NCBI GenBank assembly: GCA_035468985.1
Contig: DATISF010000076.1
Location: 62,001 to 126,000 of the forward strand
Direction: 5' to 3'
DNA length: 64,000 nucleotides
DNA from: DASVHS01 sp035468985
GTDB lineage: Bacteria; Acidobacteriota; Thermoanaerobaculia; Gp7-AA8
Each line of letters begins with the position of its first letter. The first letter of the stretch is position 1. The translations under genes and the position numbers were made by a program. The notes under the pieces were generated by a model. That model was not told the DNA's origin. It was given only the letters and a program-made list of their open reading frames with translations, and did not search any database. Positions 1 through 8,017 of the stretch are shown here, in pieces.

Positions 1-1
1 G

Positions 2-346
2 CTTCAGCCGGTGACGGGCGATGAGAAGTACGTGTTCCCGTCGGGTCGCGGCGGCTCCCGTCCGATGTCGAACAACGCCGTTCTCGCAGCTCTTCGACGC
101 TGCGGGATCGAGAAGCACGAGATGAGCGGTCACGGGTTCCGCGCCACGGCTCGCACGATCCTCGATGAAGTGCTTCACGAACGCGTTGATCTCATCGAAC
201 ATCAACTCGGTCATGCCGTGAAAGATCCGAACGGGCGCGCGTACAACCGAACGGCGTTCCTCAAGGACCGCGCCGCAATGATGCAGCGGTGGGCGGACTA
301 CCTCGACAAAGTGAAGGCTGCGCACCCGCAGGCGAACGCGTCGTAG
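2..346 (+). CDS. int: Tyrosine recombinase (phage/island integrase), C-terminal part
   Basis: Site-specific recombinase that would integrate and excise the element occupying the left of the window. The frame is open from the first bases, so the N-terminus lies outside. What remains is the end of the catalytic domain: a HGFRATARTILDE segment supplies the conserved His-x-x-Arg pair, LGHAVKD follows the usual LGH motif, and AYNR carries the probable tyrosine nucleophile. The layout matches P4-type integrases (DUF4102 superfamily), which favour tRNA and tmRNA 3' ends. It reads into the element, as expected if the left attachment site is just upstream of the window. The missing part cannot be judged for intactness. 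Confidence 0.9.
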   Translation, partial: LQPVTGDEKYVFPSGRGGSRPMSNNAVLAALRRCGIEKHEMSGHGFRATARTILDEVLHERVDLIEHQLGHAVKDPNGRAYNRTAFLKDRAAMMQRWADYLDKVKAAHPQANAS

Positions 347-352
347 CACGCG

Positions 353-967
353 ATGGCGAAACGCCAATTTGCCGGCTCGCTGGCGGGCAGACTCAAGAGA
401 CTAGGTCTCGCCGATGAACTCCGCCGTCTCCGTCTACTTCGCGACCGTCGGGATGCAGCGGACGGGTTCACGCTCGACGAGCTTCACGAGTTCTGCGCCA
501 GTTTCGAGGCGGGCGATGGTCTGAAGCCGATCCAGATGCCGACCATCGAGCAGTTGAAATGTGCCGCAAGCTCAATGCGTCGAGCACGTCGTGATCCTGT
601 TGCGCTCCTCCCGTTGCTCCCGCCGTCTCTTCGGGCCTCATCGGTTGCGGGAGAAGTTCCTACGGCGACGCTCGTTTCGCTCATGAACGATTGCGCTGCC
701 GCCATCGACACGGTTCGTAAGCAGATCGGCACTGCACGCGAAAAGGTGAATCCGATCGAACGGATCTTCCGCGCGAAGTGGGAACTCAAAGCTCGTATGC
801 GGAGCGGCAAGCCGCTCCACAGCATCGGGACGATCCTTTTCAACGCGACCTTCGGCGCGAGAGTCGACCAGGCGTCCTATACGCGCATGGTCCGGCGCGA
901 CCGGCAAACGTTTAAAGTGCCGTCGCGGGAACGAGACCGGACAGCAAAGCCGAACAAATCTCGTTAG
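353..967 (+). CDS. Hypothetical protein of the integrated element
   Basis: A 204-residue, strongly basic protein starting 6 bp after the integrase stop, so probably co-transcribed with it. The N-terminus (MAKRQFAGSLAGRLKRLG) and the C-terminus are rich in Arg and Lys, and the middle is predicted mostly helical. There is no signal peptide, membrane segment or catalytic motif. Its place between an integrase and an AlpA-like regulator suggests a nucleic-acid-binding or replication accessory function, but this rests on position and charge only. I do not recognise the family. Confidence 0.7.
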   Translation: MAKRQFAGSLAGRLKRLGLADELRRLRLLRDRRDAADGFTLDELHEFCASFEAGDGLKPIQMPTIEQLKCAASSMRRARRDPVALLPLLPPSLRASSVAGEVPTATLVSLMNDCAAAIDTVRKQIGTAREKVNPIERIFRAKWELKARMRSGKPLHSIGTILFNATFGARVDQASYTRMVRRDRQTFKVPSRERDRTAKPNKSR

Positions 968-1043
968 CTGTCCTCACGGCCCTCCCGTCCTTCCGATCAT
1001 CCTCTCTCCAGCGCGCGCCAAACCGCAACGAAGGGAGAGAACG

Positions 1044-1286
1044 ATGACTAGGAGAATCCTGAGACTTCCCGAGGTGAAGGCGGCTACCGGCAAATCACGG
1101 AGCACGATCTATCTTGACGTCTCGCAAAAGCTTTTCCCGCCGGCGGTTCGTCTGGGCGCCCGAATGGTCGGATGGCCCGAGGACGATATCGCCGCGCTGA
1201 ACGCGGCACGAATCAGGGGCGCGAGTGACGACGAGATTCGCGCGCTCATCGCGCAACTGACCGCTGCACGGCGGAGGGCTTCATGA
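1044..1286 (+). CDS. AlpA-like helix-turn-helix regulator
   Basis: Small (80 aa) DNA-binding protein of the AlpA/MerR-like winged-HTH type found in P4-like satellites and genomic islands, where it activates integrase/excision functions. The diagnostic layout is visible: an LRLPEVKAATGKSRSTIY helix-turn-helix, then FPPAVRLGARMVGWPEDDI, the 'FP.p..lg.r.vgW...dI' part of the family. A purine-rich ribosome-binding site (GAAGGGAGAG) precedes the ATG. Its last codons overlap the next gene in an ATGA junction, so the two are translationally coupled. Confidence 0.85.
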   Translation: MTRRILRLPEVKAATGKSRSTIYLDVSQKLFPPAVRLGARMVGWPEDDIAALNAARIRGASDDEIRALIAQLTAARRRAS

Positions 1287-2056
1287 CCGCCGTCAAACGT
1301 GACCCTTCGTTCCCGATGTACGCGCGCGACTACCTATGTGACGAGCGAATCGAGTTGATGACGCTGGAGCAGCAGGGCGGCTTGCTGCGGCTGAGGTGCT
1401 ACGCATGGGTTTTCGACCCCATAGCTACCCTTCCCAACAACGACTCGGTGCTAGCGCACCTGTCCGGACTAAATGCTCGATGGGAGACTGAGGGTGCCGC
1501 CATCAAAGCGATGTTTGTGGTGACACCCGACGGGCGGTTGCGAGACGAGTCCTTATACGCGATTCACTTGGAGCGCGAGGCATATCGAAGGAAGAAATCG
1601 GAGGCCGGAAAACGCGGCGGACGGCCCGCGGGTAAGCGCCGCAGAAGCAGAACGAAAGCAGAACAAAAGCAAAGCGGAAGCACCGCGTCAGAGGGACGAA
1701 GGCAGACGCGCAGAAAAGAAGAATCGGCGGCCAAGCCTGCATCTACTTCGGCGTCTTCATCTCCGTCTCCGACTGCATCGTCATCTTCTTCGTCGGAGGC
1801 AGTTGCCGCTGCCGTCGTTGACGACGGCGGCGGCGACCTCCCGTTGTGGAAGGAGCACGCGTTCCAGATCCGATGCGATCGGATTCCGCGTTGGGTGCAG
1901 AAGCAGATGAGTGAGCGCGGCGTGTATCCAGGACATCCGGATTTCGACACGCTCATGGTGGCTGAATGGGGTATGTCATGGGACCGCTGGATGGAACTCC
2001 GCGATCGGCACGAGAGGTTCTTTTCACGAGCTAACCGGCACGCGGACGTAGCCTGA
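1283..2056 (+). CDS. DUF1376 (YdaU-like) mobile-element protein
   Basis: The N-terminal ~90 residues match the DUF1376/YdaU layout: FPMYARDYLCDERIELMTLE, then a 'GG.LRL..YAW' stretch and LPNNDSVLAHLSGL. The family occurs in prophages and islands next to replication genes; its biochemical role is not established. Residues ~110-190 are low-complexity: a basic Lys/Arg stretch followed by a Ser/Ala run, probably a disordered linker. The C-terminal part (about 190-257, with WVQKQMSERGVYPGHP) looks folded again. The start ATG overlaps the stop of the AlpA-like gene by 4 bp. Together they look like the regulatory and replication module of the element. Confidence 0.8.
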   Translation: MTAVKRDPSFPMYARDYLCDERIELMTLEQQGGLLRLRCYAWVFDPIATLPNNDSVLAHLSGLNARWETEGAAIKAMFVVTPDGRLRDESLYAIHLEREAYRRKKSEAGKRGGRPAGKRRRSRTKAEQKQSGSTASEGRRQTRRKEESAAKPASTSASSSPSPTASSSSSSEAVAAAVVDDGGGDLPLWKEHAFQIRCDRIPRWVQKQMSERGVYPGHPDFDTLMVAEWGMSWDRWMELRDRHERFFSRANRHADVA

Positions 2057-2088
2057 TCACGCCGAGCAGGAGCGAACGGAAAAGCGAA

Positions 2089-2550
2089 ATGGCCAATCCC
2101 GAAAAGAAGAAGAACTGGACCAGCCGCAACTCGGCACTGGTCCGCAACCAAATGCAACCGAATGCGACCTGTTTCGATGCTGTGTCGCCAGCTCAACTAC
2201 GCGCGATTGAGGCGCTCGTCGCTGGCAAGAGCGTCGTCGAAGCAGCGGAGGCCGCCGCCGTGAGCCGGGCAACGCTTTGGCGCTGGACGAGAAAGGACGT
2301 TGTTTTTCAGGCGGCGTATAACGCCTGCCGAAAGGACGCATTCGAGCAGGCGCGCGCGCGCATATCGGCGCTCGCGTCGCTCGCCGCGGAGACTGTTGAA
2401 GCAGCAATGCGATCGGGCGACGCTCGAAGCGCGATCGCGGTGCTTCGCGGTCTCGGCATTCTGGACGGCGAACCTACCGCGATTCCGACGGACGACATCG
2501 AGGCGCTGCGCTTTGCACGGCTTCGCACGGAAATCAGCGAAATGATCTAA
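2089..2550 (+). CDS. Helix-turn-helix protein, terminase-small-subunit-like
   Basis: A 153-residue protein with a clear N-terminal helix-turn-helix (about residues 40-75: SPAQLRAIEALVAGKSVVEA followed by AVSRATLWRW), the arrangement seen in phBC6A51-type HTH proteins and phage terminase small subunits. The rest is Ala-rich helix (LASLAAETVEAAMRSGDARS) that could mediate oligomerisation. It follows the DUF1376 gene by 32 bp on the same strand and ends the conserved module before the cargo. No large terminase is present, so a packaging role is not supported; a DNA-binding role is. Confidence 0.7.
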   Translation: MANPEKKKNWTSRNSALVRNQMQPNATCFDAVSPAQLRAIEALVAGKSVVEAAEAAAVSRATLWRWTRKDVVFQAAYNACRKDAFEQARARISALASLAAETVEAAMRSGDARSAIAVLRGLGILDGEPTAIPTDDIEALRFARLRTEISEMI

Positions 2551-2727
2551 CAAGACGACGTATGCCATCCGTCGCGCGCTCAGCGCGCGGAGCGAATCGC
2601 GGGAGACGTTCTCCGGCAACTGCGAATCGACCCGTCCGGAAGACGAGACCCGAAACCCACGTGGAAGACCGGCGCACGGCGTTGCGTTGCAATCCGCGGC
2701 GTCACGCTAAGAATATCGGTGTTCACG

Positions 2728-3984
2728 ATGCAGAACGCGACGAACATTCAAGTTCCAAGCACACTCACGGACCGGGACCTGATCCGGTTTTATCAGGGCT
2801 GGCAGTGGTTTGAGCATCCCCGCGGCCCTGTCGTTCTCGACTTTCGCGACGTCAACTTCATCATGCCGTGGGCCGCTACGCTTTTTGCCGCCTGGACACT
2901 TTGGGCACATGAGGTGCGTGGCAGGAAGATCCGATTGGAAATCGACGAAGGGTCTTCCGCAGGGCAATTCCTTCAACGGAGCGGCTTCATCTCACTCTTC
3001 GGCCACTCGGCGAAGTCTCCACAGGCGCACGACGATACACGAATGGTGCCGCTCACTCGGATCAAGGCGAGCAGCGAGATACCGGCGTTCGCGCAAATGG
3101 TCATGAAAGTACTCGCGATAGATGACGACGAGATCGCCGGTGCGGTCCGCTACTCGCTCATCGAATTGCTCCGGAACGTCGTCCAACATTCGAAGAGCAA
3201 AATCGGCGGCGTGGCGATGTCGCAGTACTTCCCGCGAACCGGCCTAGTCGAAATCGTCGTCGCCGACTGCGGCATAGGAATCAGAGACTCACTTCAGCAG
3301 AAGTACGACGAGATCGACAACGATTTCAAAGCACTTAAGTTTGGTATGCAGGCTCACGTCTCGCGCACATTCGATGCGTCAAATTATCAATCGATGCAGG
3401 ACAACGCCGGACTGGGACTCTTCTTCATCAAATCGATCGCGAGCTTTTCCGGCGGCGGCTTCTCGCTTGGTACGAAACGCGTACTAGCCGACGTATGGGG
3501 CGCGGGCGACGGTACACCGTTCCTGCAGTTCCGAGAGTCGAAATCGCTCGGATGGCCAGGCACGTTCGCGTTTCTGAAGCTGAAGCGTCACTCGATAGCG
3601 GAATTCGACGCCGTTTTGAAAACGTGCAGGGAGCTTGCGGCTCGCGCCCGAGCATATCCAGCCGAGCAGGCGCTCGATTTTCTTGAAGAGGTGCCGGAGG
3701 TGGAAGGTGTGGTTGTGGTCCGCGTAAAGGACTTTGAAGAGAATGTCGAGCAAGCAGCGAAGGTTCGCGACAAAGTAATCATTCCGGCATTAGCTGACGG
3801 GAAGCCGGTTGTGCTCGACTTTTCAAAAATACCGTTCGCCACTCAGTCGTTCGTTCATGCCTGCGTGTACAAGGTGCTGCGCGACAGCGTGAAAACACGC
3901 TCTGGCCTTTCGATCGCAGGCGCTTCTGAATCTACTCGCGAGGCGATAAGGACAGTCGCCGCTTACGCACAACTTGAAACCTGA
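2728..3984 (+). CDS. STAS - GHKL ATPase - DUF4325 three-domain protein
   Basis: A 418-residue soluble protein. Residues ~1-95 look like a STAS domain (VVLDFRDVNFIMPWAATLFA). Residues ~130-280 hold a Bergerat-fold (GHKL) ATPase with N box ELLRNVVQHS, G1 box VVADCGIGIRD and G2 box AGLGLFFIKS. Residues ~325-415 match a DUF4325/STAS-like domain (VVLDFSKIPFATQSFVHACV). There is no phospho-acceptor His helix, receiver or membrane segment, so it is not an ordinary sensor kinase. Anti-sigma-factor kinases and their STAS antagonists normally sit on separate chains. Its position as cargo of a mobile element hints at a defence or regulatory-switch role, which is inference. ATG 2728 is chosen; a GTG at 2719 is also possible. 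No strong ribosome-binding site is seen. Confidence 0.8.
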   Translation: MQNATNIQVPSTLTDRDLIRFYQGWQWFEHPRGPVVLDFRDVNFIMPWAATLFAAWTLWAHEVRGRKIRLEIDEGSSAGQFLQRSGFISLFGHSAKSPQAHDDTRMVPLTRIKASSEIPAFAQMVMKVLAIDDDEIAGAVRYSLIELLRNVVQHSKSKIGGVAMSQYFPRTGLVEIVVADCGIGIRDSLQQKYDEIDNDFKALKFGMQAHVSRTFDASNYQSMQDNAGLGLFFIKSIASFSGGGFSLGTKRVLADVWGAGDGTPFLQFRESKSLGWPGTFAFLKLKRHSIAEFDAVLKTCRELAARARAYPAEQALDFLEEVPEVEGVVVVRVKDFEENVEQAAKVRDKVIIPALADGKPVVLDFSKIPFATQSFVHACVYKVLRDSVKTRSGLSIAGASESTREAIRTVAAYAQLET

Positions 3985-4362
3985 CTCGTTAGCGACACTC
4001 AGCGACGCGAGGCGGCTCGGCGCGACCCCGTTTGCGACGGTATACGCTTCGGGGCATCACGTGTTCGTTCATCACTCGCGCCGTTCGATGGACCGCGACG
4101 GGAGTCGAATCGCACAGGTGAGGCACGTGCGATCTGCGGCGCGTACCCCAAGAAGCACCCCACTGGCGCCCAGGTCACGCCCGAATAACAACCGTCCGAA
4201 CGGAAAGGATGGTCACGTCGTCCGTCCACCCGGCGCGGGAGCACACCGGGGGGCCCCCTTTTCGTCGGTCGGCGGAAACACACATGAATACCTCGAAAAT
4301 TGTTTTGGATTTCGCAGCGGCTTTGAGTCGCGCAAGTGAACTCGAACGCGAGCGTGTTCGTA
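3985..4362. other. Convergent intergenic region, no gene seen
   Basis: This 378-bp stretch lies between the 3' ends of the STAS-ATPase gene (plus) and the HNH gene (minus). Short frames cross it on both strands but none has a ribosome-binding site, family resemblance or coding-like composition. A G/C run followed by T residues near 4249-4262 could form part of a terminator, but no convincing stem-loop is seen. Confidence 0.5.
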
Positions 4363-5973
4363 CTACAGCAGTTCACCCTTCCCGCCGTTGCAAGCGGAGC
4401 ACAGCGTCTGCAGATTTCCCGGCTCAGTTCTGCCGCCGGCGGACACGGGGATGATGTGGTCCACATCGAGCCTCACGTGGTGGTCGGATGCAGCATCGGC
4501 ACCGCACTTTCGACAGCGGAAGTCGTCGCGCTGGAGGATTCGCCAGCGCAGGCGGCGCGACAGCAGCTTTCGCTGTTTGTACTGGTCAGTTCTCGAAACC
4601 CTTTCGCTCTTCGGCTGACGCGGTTGCTCCGGTTCAAGTTCACTTCGTGGCGCCGCCACGCGATCCTCCTCTACCAACTGTCGCGCAATTGCGACTCTCG
4701 ATTTGACGAGAACTGTTCGAGGGCGCGCCGGTAGCTCGCGCCACCGTTCGTGGTCATGGACCCAAGTTCGACCAATTACCACTTCGCCATTGGGTCCTTT
4801 ACCGGTTGAAGCTGCATCGATCTCGCGCCAAAAGCCTCGCACTGGAACGCGAAATTGCGGAGCGGCGAATCGTCGGATTGACGGTGCGCGATCGGCTGTC
4901 GTAACGATGCGAAGTGCACTTACGCGTTTATAGATGCGGTTGCTCTCGATCGAAGCCGGTTGTGGTTCAGAGAGGCCGTCGTCGGTCGTCTCCGTACGCG
5001 TAGCATTCCAAGCTGGCTGCGGGCGGCCAGGCTCGTCGCGGATCAAGACGTACTTGAACGTAAAGTACTCCGGCAAAAAGCAAGCCGTGTTCGCCAAATC
5101 AAACAGGACCGAGTACGCCACGAGATGTTTCTGCGAGCCCGCAATTAATCGATCTCGCTCGGCCTTCGGCTCGTCATCAAAAACGCTGAGGTCGTTGGTT
5201 GCGACCAAGAAGTGATTACCACGATCTTGCAGCGCGTAGCGGATTGACTCGTCAGAAGAATCAATGTTGAACCGCATGTAGGCCAGCGTTTTCCAGAGAT
5301 CCTCATGCGGACCCAGAGCCTCTGGTTTCTGCTGGCCGACGACTTCCATTCCCCGTTTGCCGCGGCCGGTGAACGACACGTCGTAACTTCGCACGCCTTC
5401 AGTCTCGGCTTCGAGGTCTGCGACCTGACCGCCAATGACTAGCACTGTCACCTCGTCATCGTGTCGGATGATTGATATGCCGCCAACCGTGAATTCATGG
5501 GCCGCATCGGTAGAGAATGTGAGGTCGTGTGGGTCGTCATAGACGCTATAGGAGTAGATCTCTTCAGAATTCAGCCGATAGACCGACGATCTCGCTTCGC
5601 CTGAGCAGTCACGGCTCGTCACAAAGTCGATGAAGTCGGACCAGGAGAACAGATGGTCGTGCTCTGGACGCAAAGCGTAAATTCCAAGCCGCTGGTCGAC
5701 TCCAAGGAATGCCTCGAAAACGTTGAACTGAGTCGGCATGACCGAGGGTCCGCGCTCGAGTAATCGATGGTTCATTTCAAGATACTGGGTGCGCAGTTCA
5801 CCGTCGGCTATTTGGCCGGCGCCGCCCTCCATGACGTGCTTCATGGCCTGCCATGCTTTTCTGAACCGCGCACGCTCCGCCGATCGCAAACGCGATGGCT
5901 TCTCGAACCGATCGAGCTTCGCGCGGCCTCTGAAGTAGCTTTCCATGAACCGCACTCGAGCATCGTGATTCAT
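4363..5973 (-). CDS. HNH endonuclease with large uncharacterised N-terminal region
   Basis: A 536-residue protein whose last 50 residues are a textbook HNH (McrA-like) nuclease: zinc cysteines C487-x-x-C490 and C525-x-x-C528, the catalytic DVDHII with His506, and Asn520 in the EPGNLQ segment. The preceding ~430 residues match no family I know. The N-terminal ~80 residues are basic and helical; residues ~100-300 look like a mixed alpha/beta domain with several aromatic clusters; residues ~330-480 are Arg/Pro-rich and probably a linker. This is the architecture of nuclease effectors in defence systems (unknown sensor plus C-terminal HNH), but no partner is recognised by sequence. It is the last gene of a minus-strand cassette, 93 bp after the Fic gene. 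Confidence 0.85.
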   Translation of the reverse strand: MNHDARVRFMESYFRGRAKLDRFEKPSRLRSAERARFRKAWQAMKHVMEGGAGQIADGELRTQYLEMNHRLLERGPSVMPTQFNVFEAFLGVDQRLGIYALRPEHDHLFSWSDFIDFVTSRDCSGEARSSVYRLNSEEIYSYSVYDDPHDLTFSTDAAHEFTVGGISIIRHDDEVTVLVIGGQVADLEAETEGVRSYDVSFTGRGKRGMEVVGQQKPEALGPHEDLWKTLAYMRFNIDSSDESIRYALQDRGNHFLVATNDLSVFDDEPKAERDRLIAGSQKHLVAYSVLFDLANTACFLPEYFTFKYVLIRDEPGRPQPAWNATRTETTDDGLSEPQPASIESNRIYKRVSALRIVTTADRAPSIRRFAAPQFRVPVRGFWREIDAASTGKGPNGEVVIGRTWVHDHERWRELPARPRTVLVKSRVAIARQLVEEDRVAAPRSELEPEQPRQPKSERVSRTDQYKQRKLLSRRLRWRILQRDDFRCRKCGADAASDHHVRLDVDHIIPVSAGGRTEPGNLQTLCSACNGGKGELL

Positions 5974-6066
5974 GCCGTCACCATGATGTGCATCGGAAGC
6001 GTCGAGGTCACTCGCTCATTTTGTCCTTGGTCCTTCCGTCTGAACGTCGCGAATGTGTTGCGTTGG

Positions 6067-6693
6067 TCAGGGGATGAGAGTCGTAAGCATGTACTGCTCG
6101 AACGGGAGCTTGTCTCCACTTCGATATCGCGTGATGAGATCGGTGTACGGCGGGTCGGGCGGGCGCGGCTCGATCGGCCATTTTCGCGGCCAATGACCGT
6201 ACCGCAGGAACATGCTCCACACGACAAATCGGGCGGCATGACCATTGCCGTTCGCGTATGGGTGAACACGAAGGGAAAGCTCGAACACGTGGCAAGCTAG
6301 TGCCACGATGTAGCGCAATTTCTCATCGACTTTCAGTGATACGTTCGCGTCGATTGCCTTCAGTCCAACCTCTACTTCCGCGCGAAGATCGCGCATCAGC
6401 CAACCGACAGCGTGAGACGGAGCACCGACGCGTGGATCGCTGCGGATCGAAACCTCGTATGACCGCAGGCAGTAATAGAGTTCGCCGCGATAGTGACCCG
6501 CGTAGTACTCGAATCCTTGAGGTGTCAGCTCAACGAAGATTCTCTGGTGGACTTCGCGCGAATCACGCGCGACGGCGAGCGTGTCGATCCTGCCTACGCC
6601 GAGATCGCGAAGAACCTCCGCGATCCGCTGCGGCAGAACCGCTCGTCGAGGATGATTCTCGTATTCCCATTCGGGACAGGTTTGCAAAGGCAT
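6067..6693 (-). CDS. Fic-domain protein with variant motif
   Basis: Fic proteins usually transfer AMP or another phosphate-containing group to a target protein hydroxyl. The core motif is at residues 144-155, HPYANGNGHAAR. Compared with the consensus HxFx(D/E)GNGRxxR, the catalytic His144 and final Arg155 are kept, but the metal-binding acid is Asn148 and the first Arg is His152. Activity may therefore be altered or lost. The 208-aa length fits a compact single-domain Fic; a helix of the inhibitory (S/T)xxxE(G/N) type is not obvious. It follows the preceding cassette gene by 6 bp, so it is co-transcribed, and it could be the toxin or a regulator of that unit. Confidence 0.85.
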   Translation of the reverse strand: MPLQTCPEWEYENHPRRAVLPQRIAEVLRDLGVGRIDTLAVARDSREVHQRIFVELTPQGFEYYAGHYRGELYYCLRSYEVSIRSDPRVGAPSHAVGWLMRDLRAEVEVGLKAIDANVSLKVDEKLRYIVALACHVFELSLRVHPYANGNGHAARFVVWSMFLRYGHWPRKWPIEPRPPDPPYTDLITRYRSGDKLPFEQYMLTTLIP

Positions 6694-6699
6694 CCCTGC

Positions 6700-7281
6700 C
6701 TAGTCGTTCAATCGGTCAGCGTCGTTCGCGAGCCGATCGGCCCAACCATCGACATCGTCGAGTTTACCCTGATGCCGCGCGGCTTCTCTTAGGATTCGGT
6801 CGAATTGCTCATTCGACATCAACAGCTCACGCCGCGTGATTGCTGCGACGAGTGAGCGCAAGCCGGTGAGCGACTCTCGAAGGTCTGCTTCGATCGCAGT
6901 TGAGATTTTCGATGTTTCGGTCGTCGAAGAGGATTCGGACGGCGCGCTGCACAATCCCCTGGCGTTCGATACGTCGGTTCGATAAATCTCGCACGAGGCG
7001 GAGCTAAAAACGGCGAACACGCGGCTCGCCTGGCCTCCGTAGATTACCGAGATGCTAGCGGGTGACCTCATGACCAGGCTTGCCTTGAACGAAGGGTACT
7101 TGCCGCTCAAGCACCTGAACGGCGCAACCACAGCTGCCGCAGACAACGAATCTGACTCCGTCACCACAACGTTTGCGATTGCACTTTCGCCGATAAACGG
7201 CTCCTCGAAGGTGCCGAGGAGGTTCGGTCGCCCGCAGTTCTCCACCGCCGTCTGCTTGGCATCAGCCCGCACGTTCAGCAT
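6700..7281 (-). CDS. Hypothetical protein, second gene of Fic/HNH cassette
   Basis: A 193-residue protein of unknown family. The first ~100 residues look beta-rich (a series of short hydrophobic strands around NVVVTESDSLSAAAVV and ASISVIYGG). After a Ser/Thr-rich linker, the C-terminal ~60 residues are helical and charged, ending WADRLANDADRLND. The ATG at 7281 lies inside the end of the upstream gene (20-bp overlap), and the stop is 6 bp before the Fic gene, so the three are almost certainly one transcript. No signal peptide or membrane segment. Its small size between an unknown protein and a Fic gene would fit an immunity or adaptor subunit; this is speculative. Confidence 0.75.
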   Translation of the reverse strand: MLNVRADAKQTAVENCGRPNLLGTFEEPFIGESAIANVVVTESDSLSAAAVVAPFRCLSGKYPSFKASLVMRSPASISVIYGGQASRVFAVFSSASCEIYRTDVSNARGLCSAPSESSSTTETSKISTAIEADLRESLTGLRSLVAAITRRELLMSNEQFDRILREAARHQGKLDDVDGWADRLANDADRLND

Positions 7282-8017
7282 GTAATGTCCTATCTTCCTG
7301 CTCTGCCAGATCGTCAGGGTAGTAAAGCGTAAGCGTCTCATCAAAGCCGCGCGCAACTGCTTGGAAAAAGCCGGCTATCTCATCTGGGCTGAAAGCTCGT
7401 GTCGCGGTCTCCTCGACGAGTGTGTTGAGGTCTTGCTCTACTAATACCGCTGGGCGCTCCTCAGCTCCCATCGTGACGGTCGCCGTCTTATTTCGTACCC
7501 ATGAATTCGTCTGAAACCGACCAGCCAACGGGAACACCTTGTGCGCGTGCAACTCAAAGCTTTCGGGTCGATTGAACGGCGCCGCCATCCATCGCTCTTT
7601 GCAAAAGTGCGACGCCAAGAATCGAGCCGGAGCCGGATGTCGGACGTATCTGTTAATTACGGCAGCAAGGCGGCCAACACGGGAGTCGATGAATTCAAAG
7701 TACTCGATAAGTAGCGGCGTGAGTTCAGCAAAGATTGGCTCGAGCCGTTCGTTTCCTTCCGCAGCGGCGCGCCAGAAGATGTTTACGCGTGCCGACGCGA
7801 TCTCGCATCGCCAGTTCGTCGAGCGCGACTGCAGAATAACGCGCGGTACATCCTTCGGTAGACCTTCGGGGATCGGGAGGATAGCAGGCTCGCCGTCGAA
7901 CCGATTTAGCCACCGAGGGAGCAGGCGACTCAGAAAGTTCGACGTTGAGACCTCCGCGTCGGGCGTGAACAAGGTCGCCTGACACGAAGCGATCCGGAAG
8001 TCTGCGACTCGTGGCAA
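7262..8017 (-). CDS. Hypothetical protein, first gene of Fic/HNH cassette (TIGR04255-like layout)
   Basis: A 251-residue protein that opens the minus-strand cassette. Its outline resembles the sporadically distributed TIGR04255 family: a central strand pair PRVILQSRSTNWRCEI, NIFWRA, and a C-terminal 'DLNTL ... FSPDEIAGFFQAVARGF' helix. The resemblance is by eye and weak. TIGR04255 proteins are typical of accessory regions and their role is unknown. The frame opens at a TTG directly after an in-frame stop, with AAGGA about 10 bp upstream. No membrane segment. The scattered distribution of the family and the co-transcribed Fic and HNH genes suggest a sensor or specificity component of a conflict system. 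Confidence 0.7.
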   Translation of the reverse strand: MPRVADFRIASCQATLFTPDAEVSTSNFLSRLLPRWLNRFDGEPAILPIPEGLPKDVPRVILQSRSTNWRCEIASARVNIFWRAAAEGNERLEPIFAELTPLLIEYFEFIDSRVGRLAAVINRYVRHPAPARFLASHFCKERWMAAPFNRPESFELHAHKVFPLAGRFQTNSWVRNKTATVTMGAEERPAVLVEQDLNTLVEETATRAFSPDEIAGFFQAVARGFDETLTLYYPDDLAEQEDRTLHAERAG

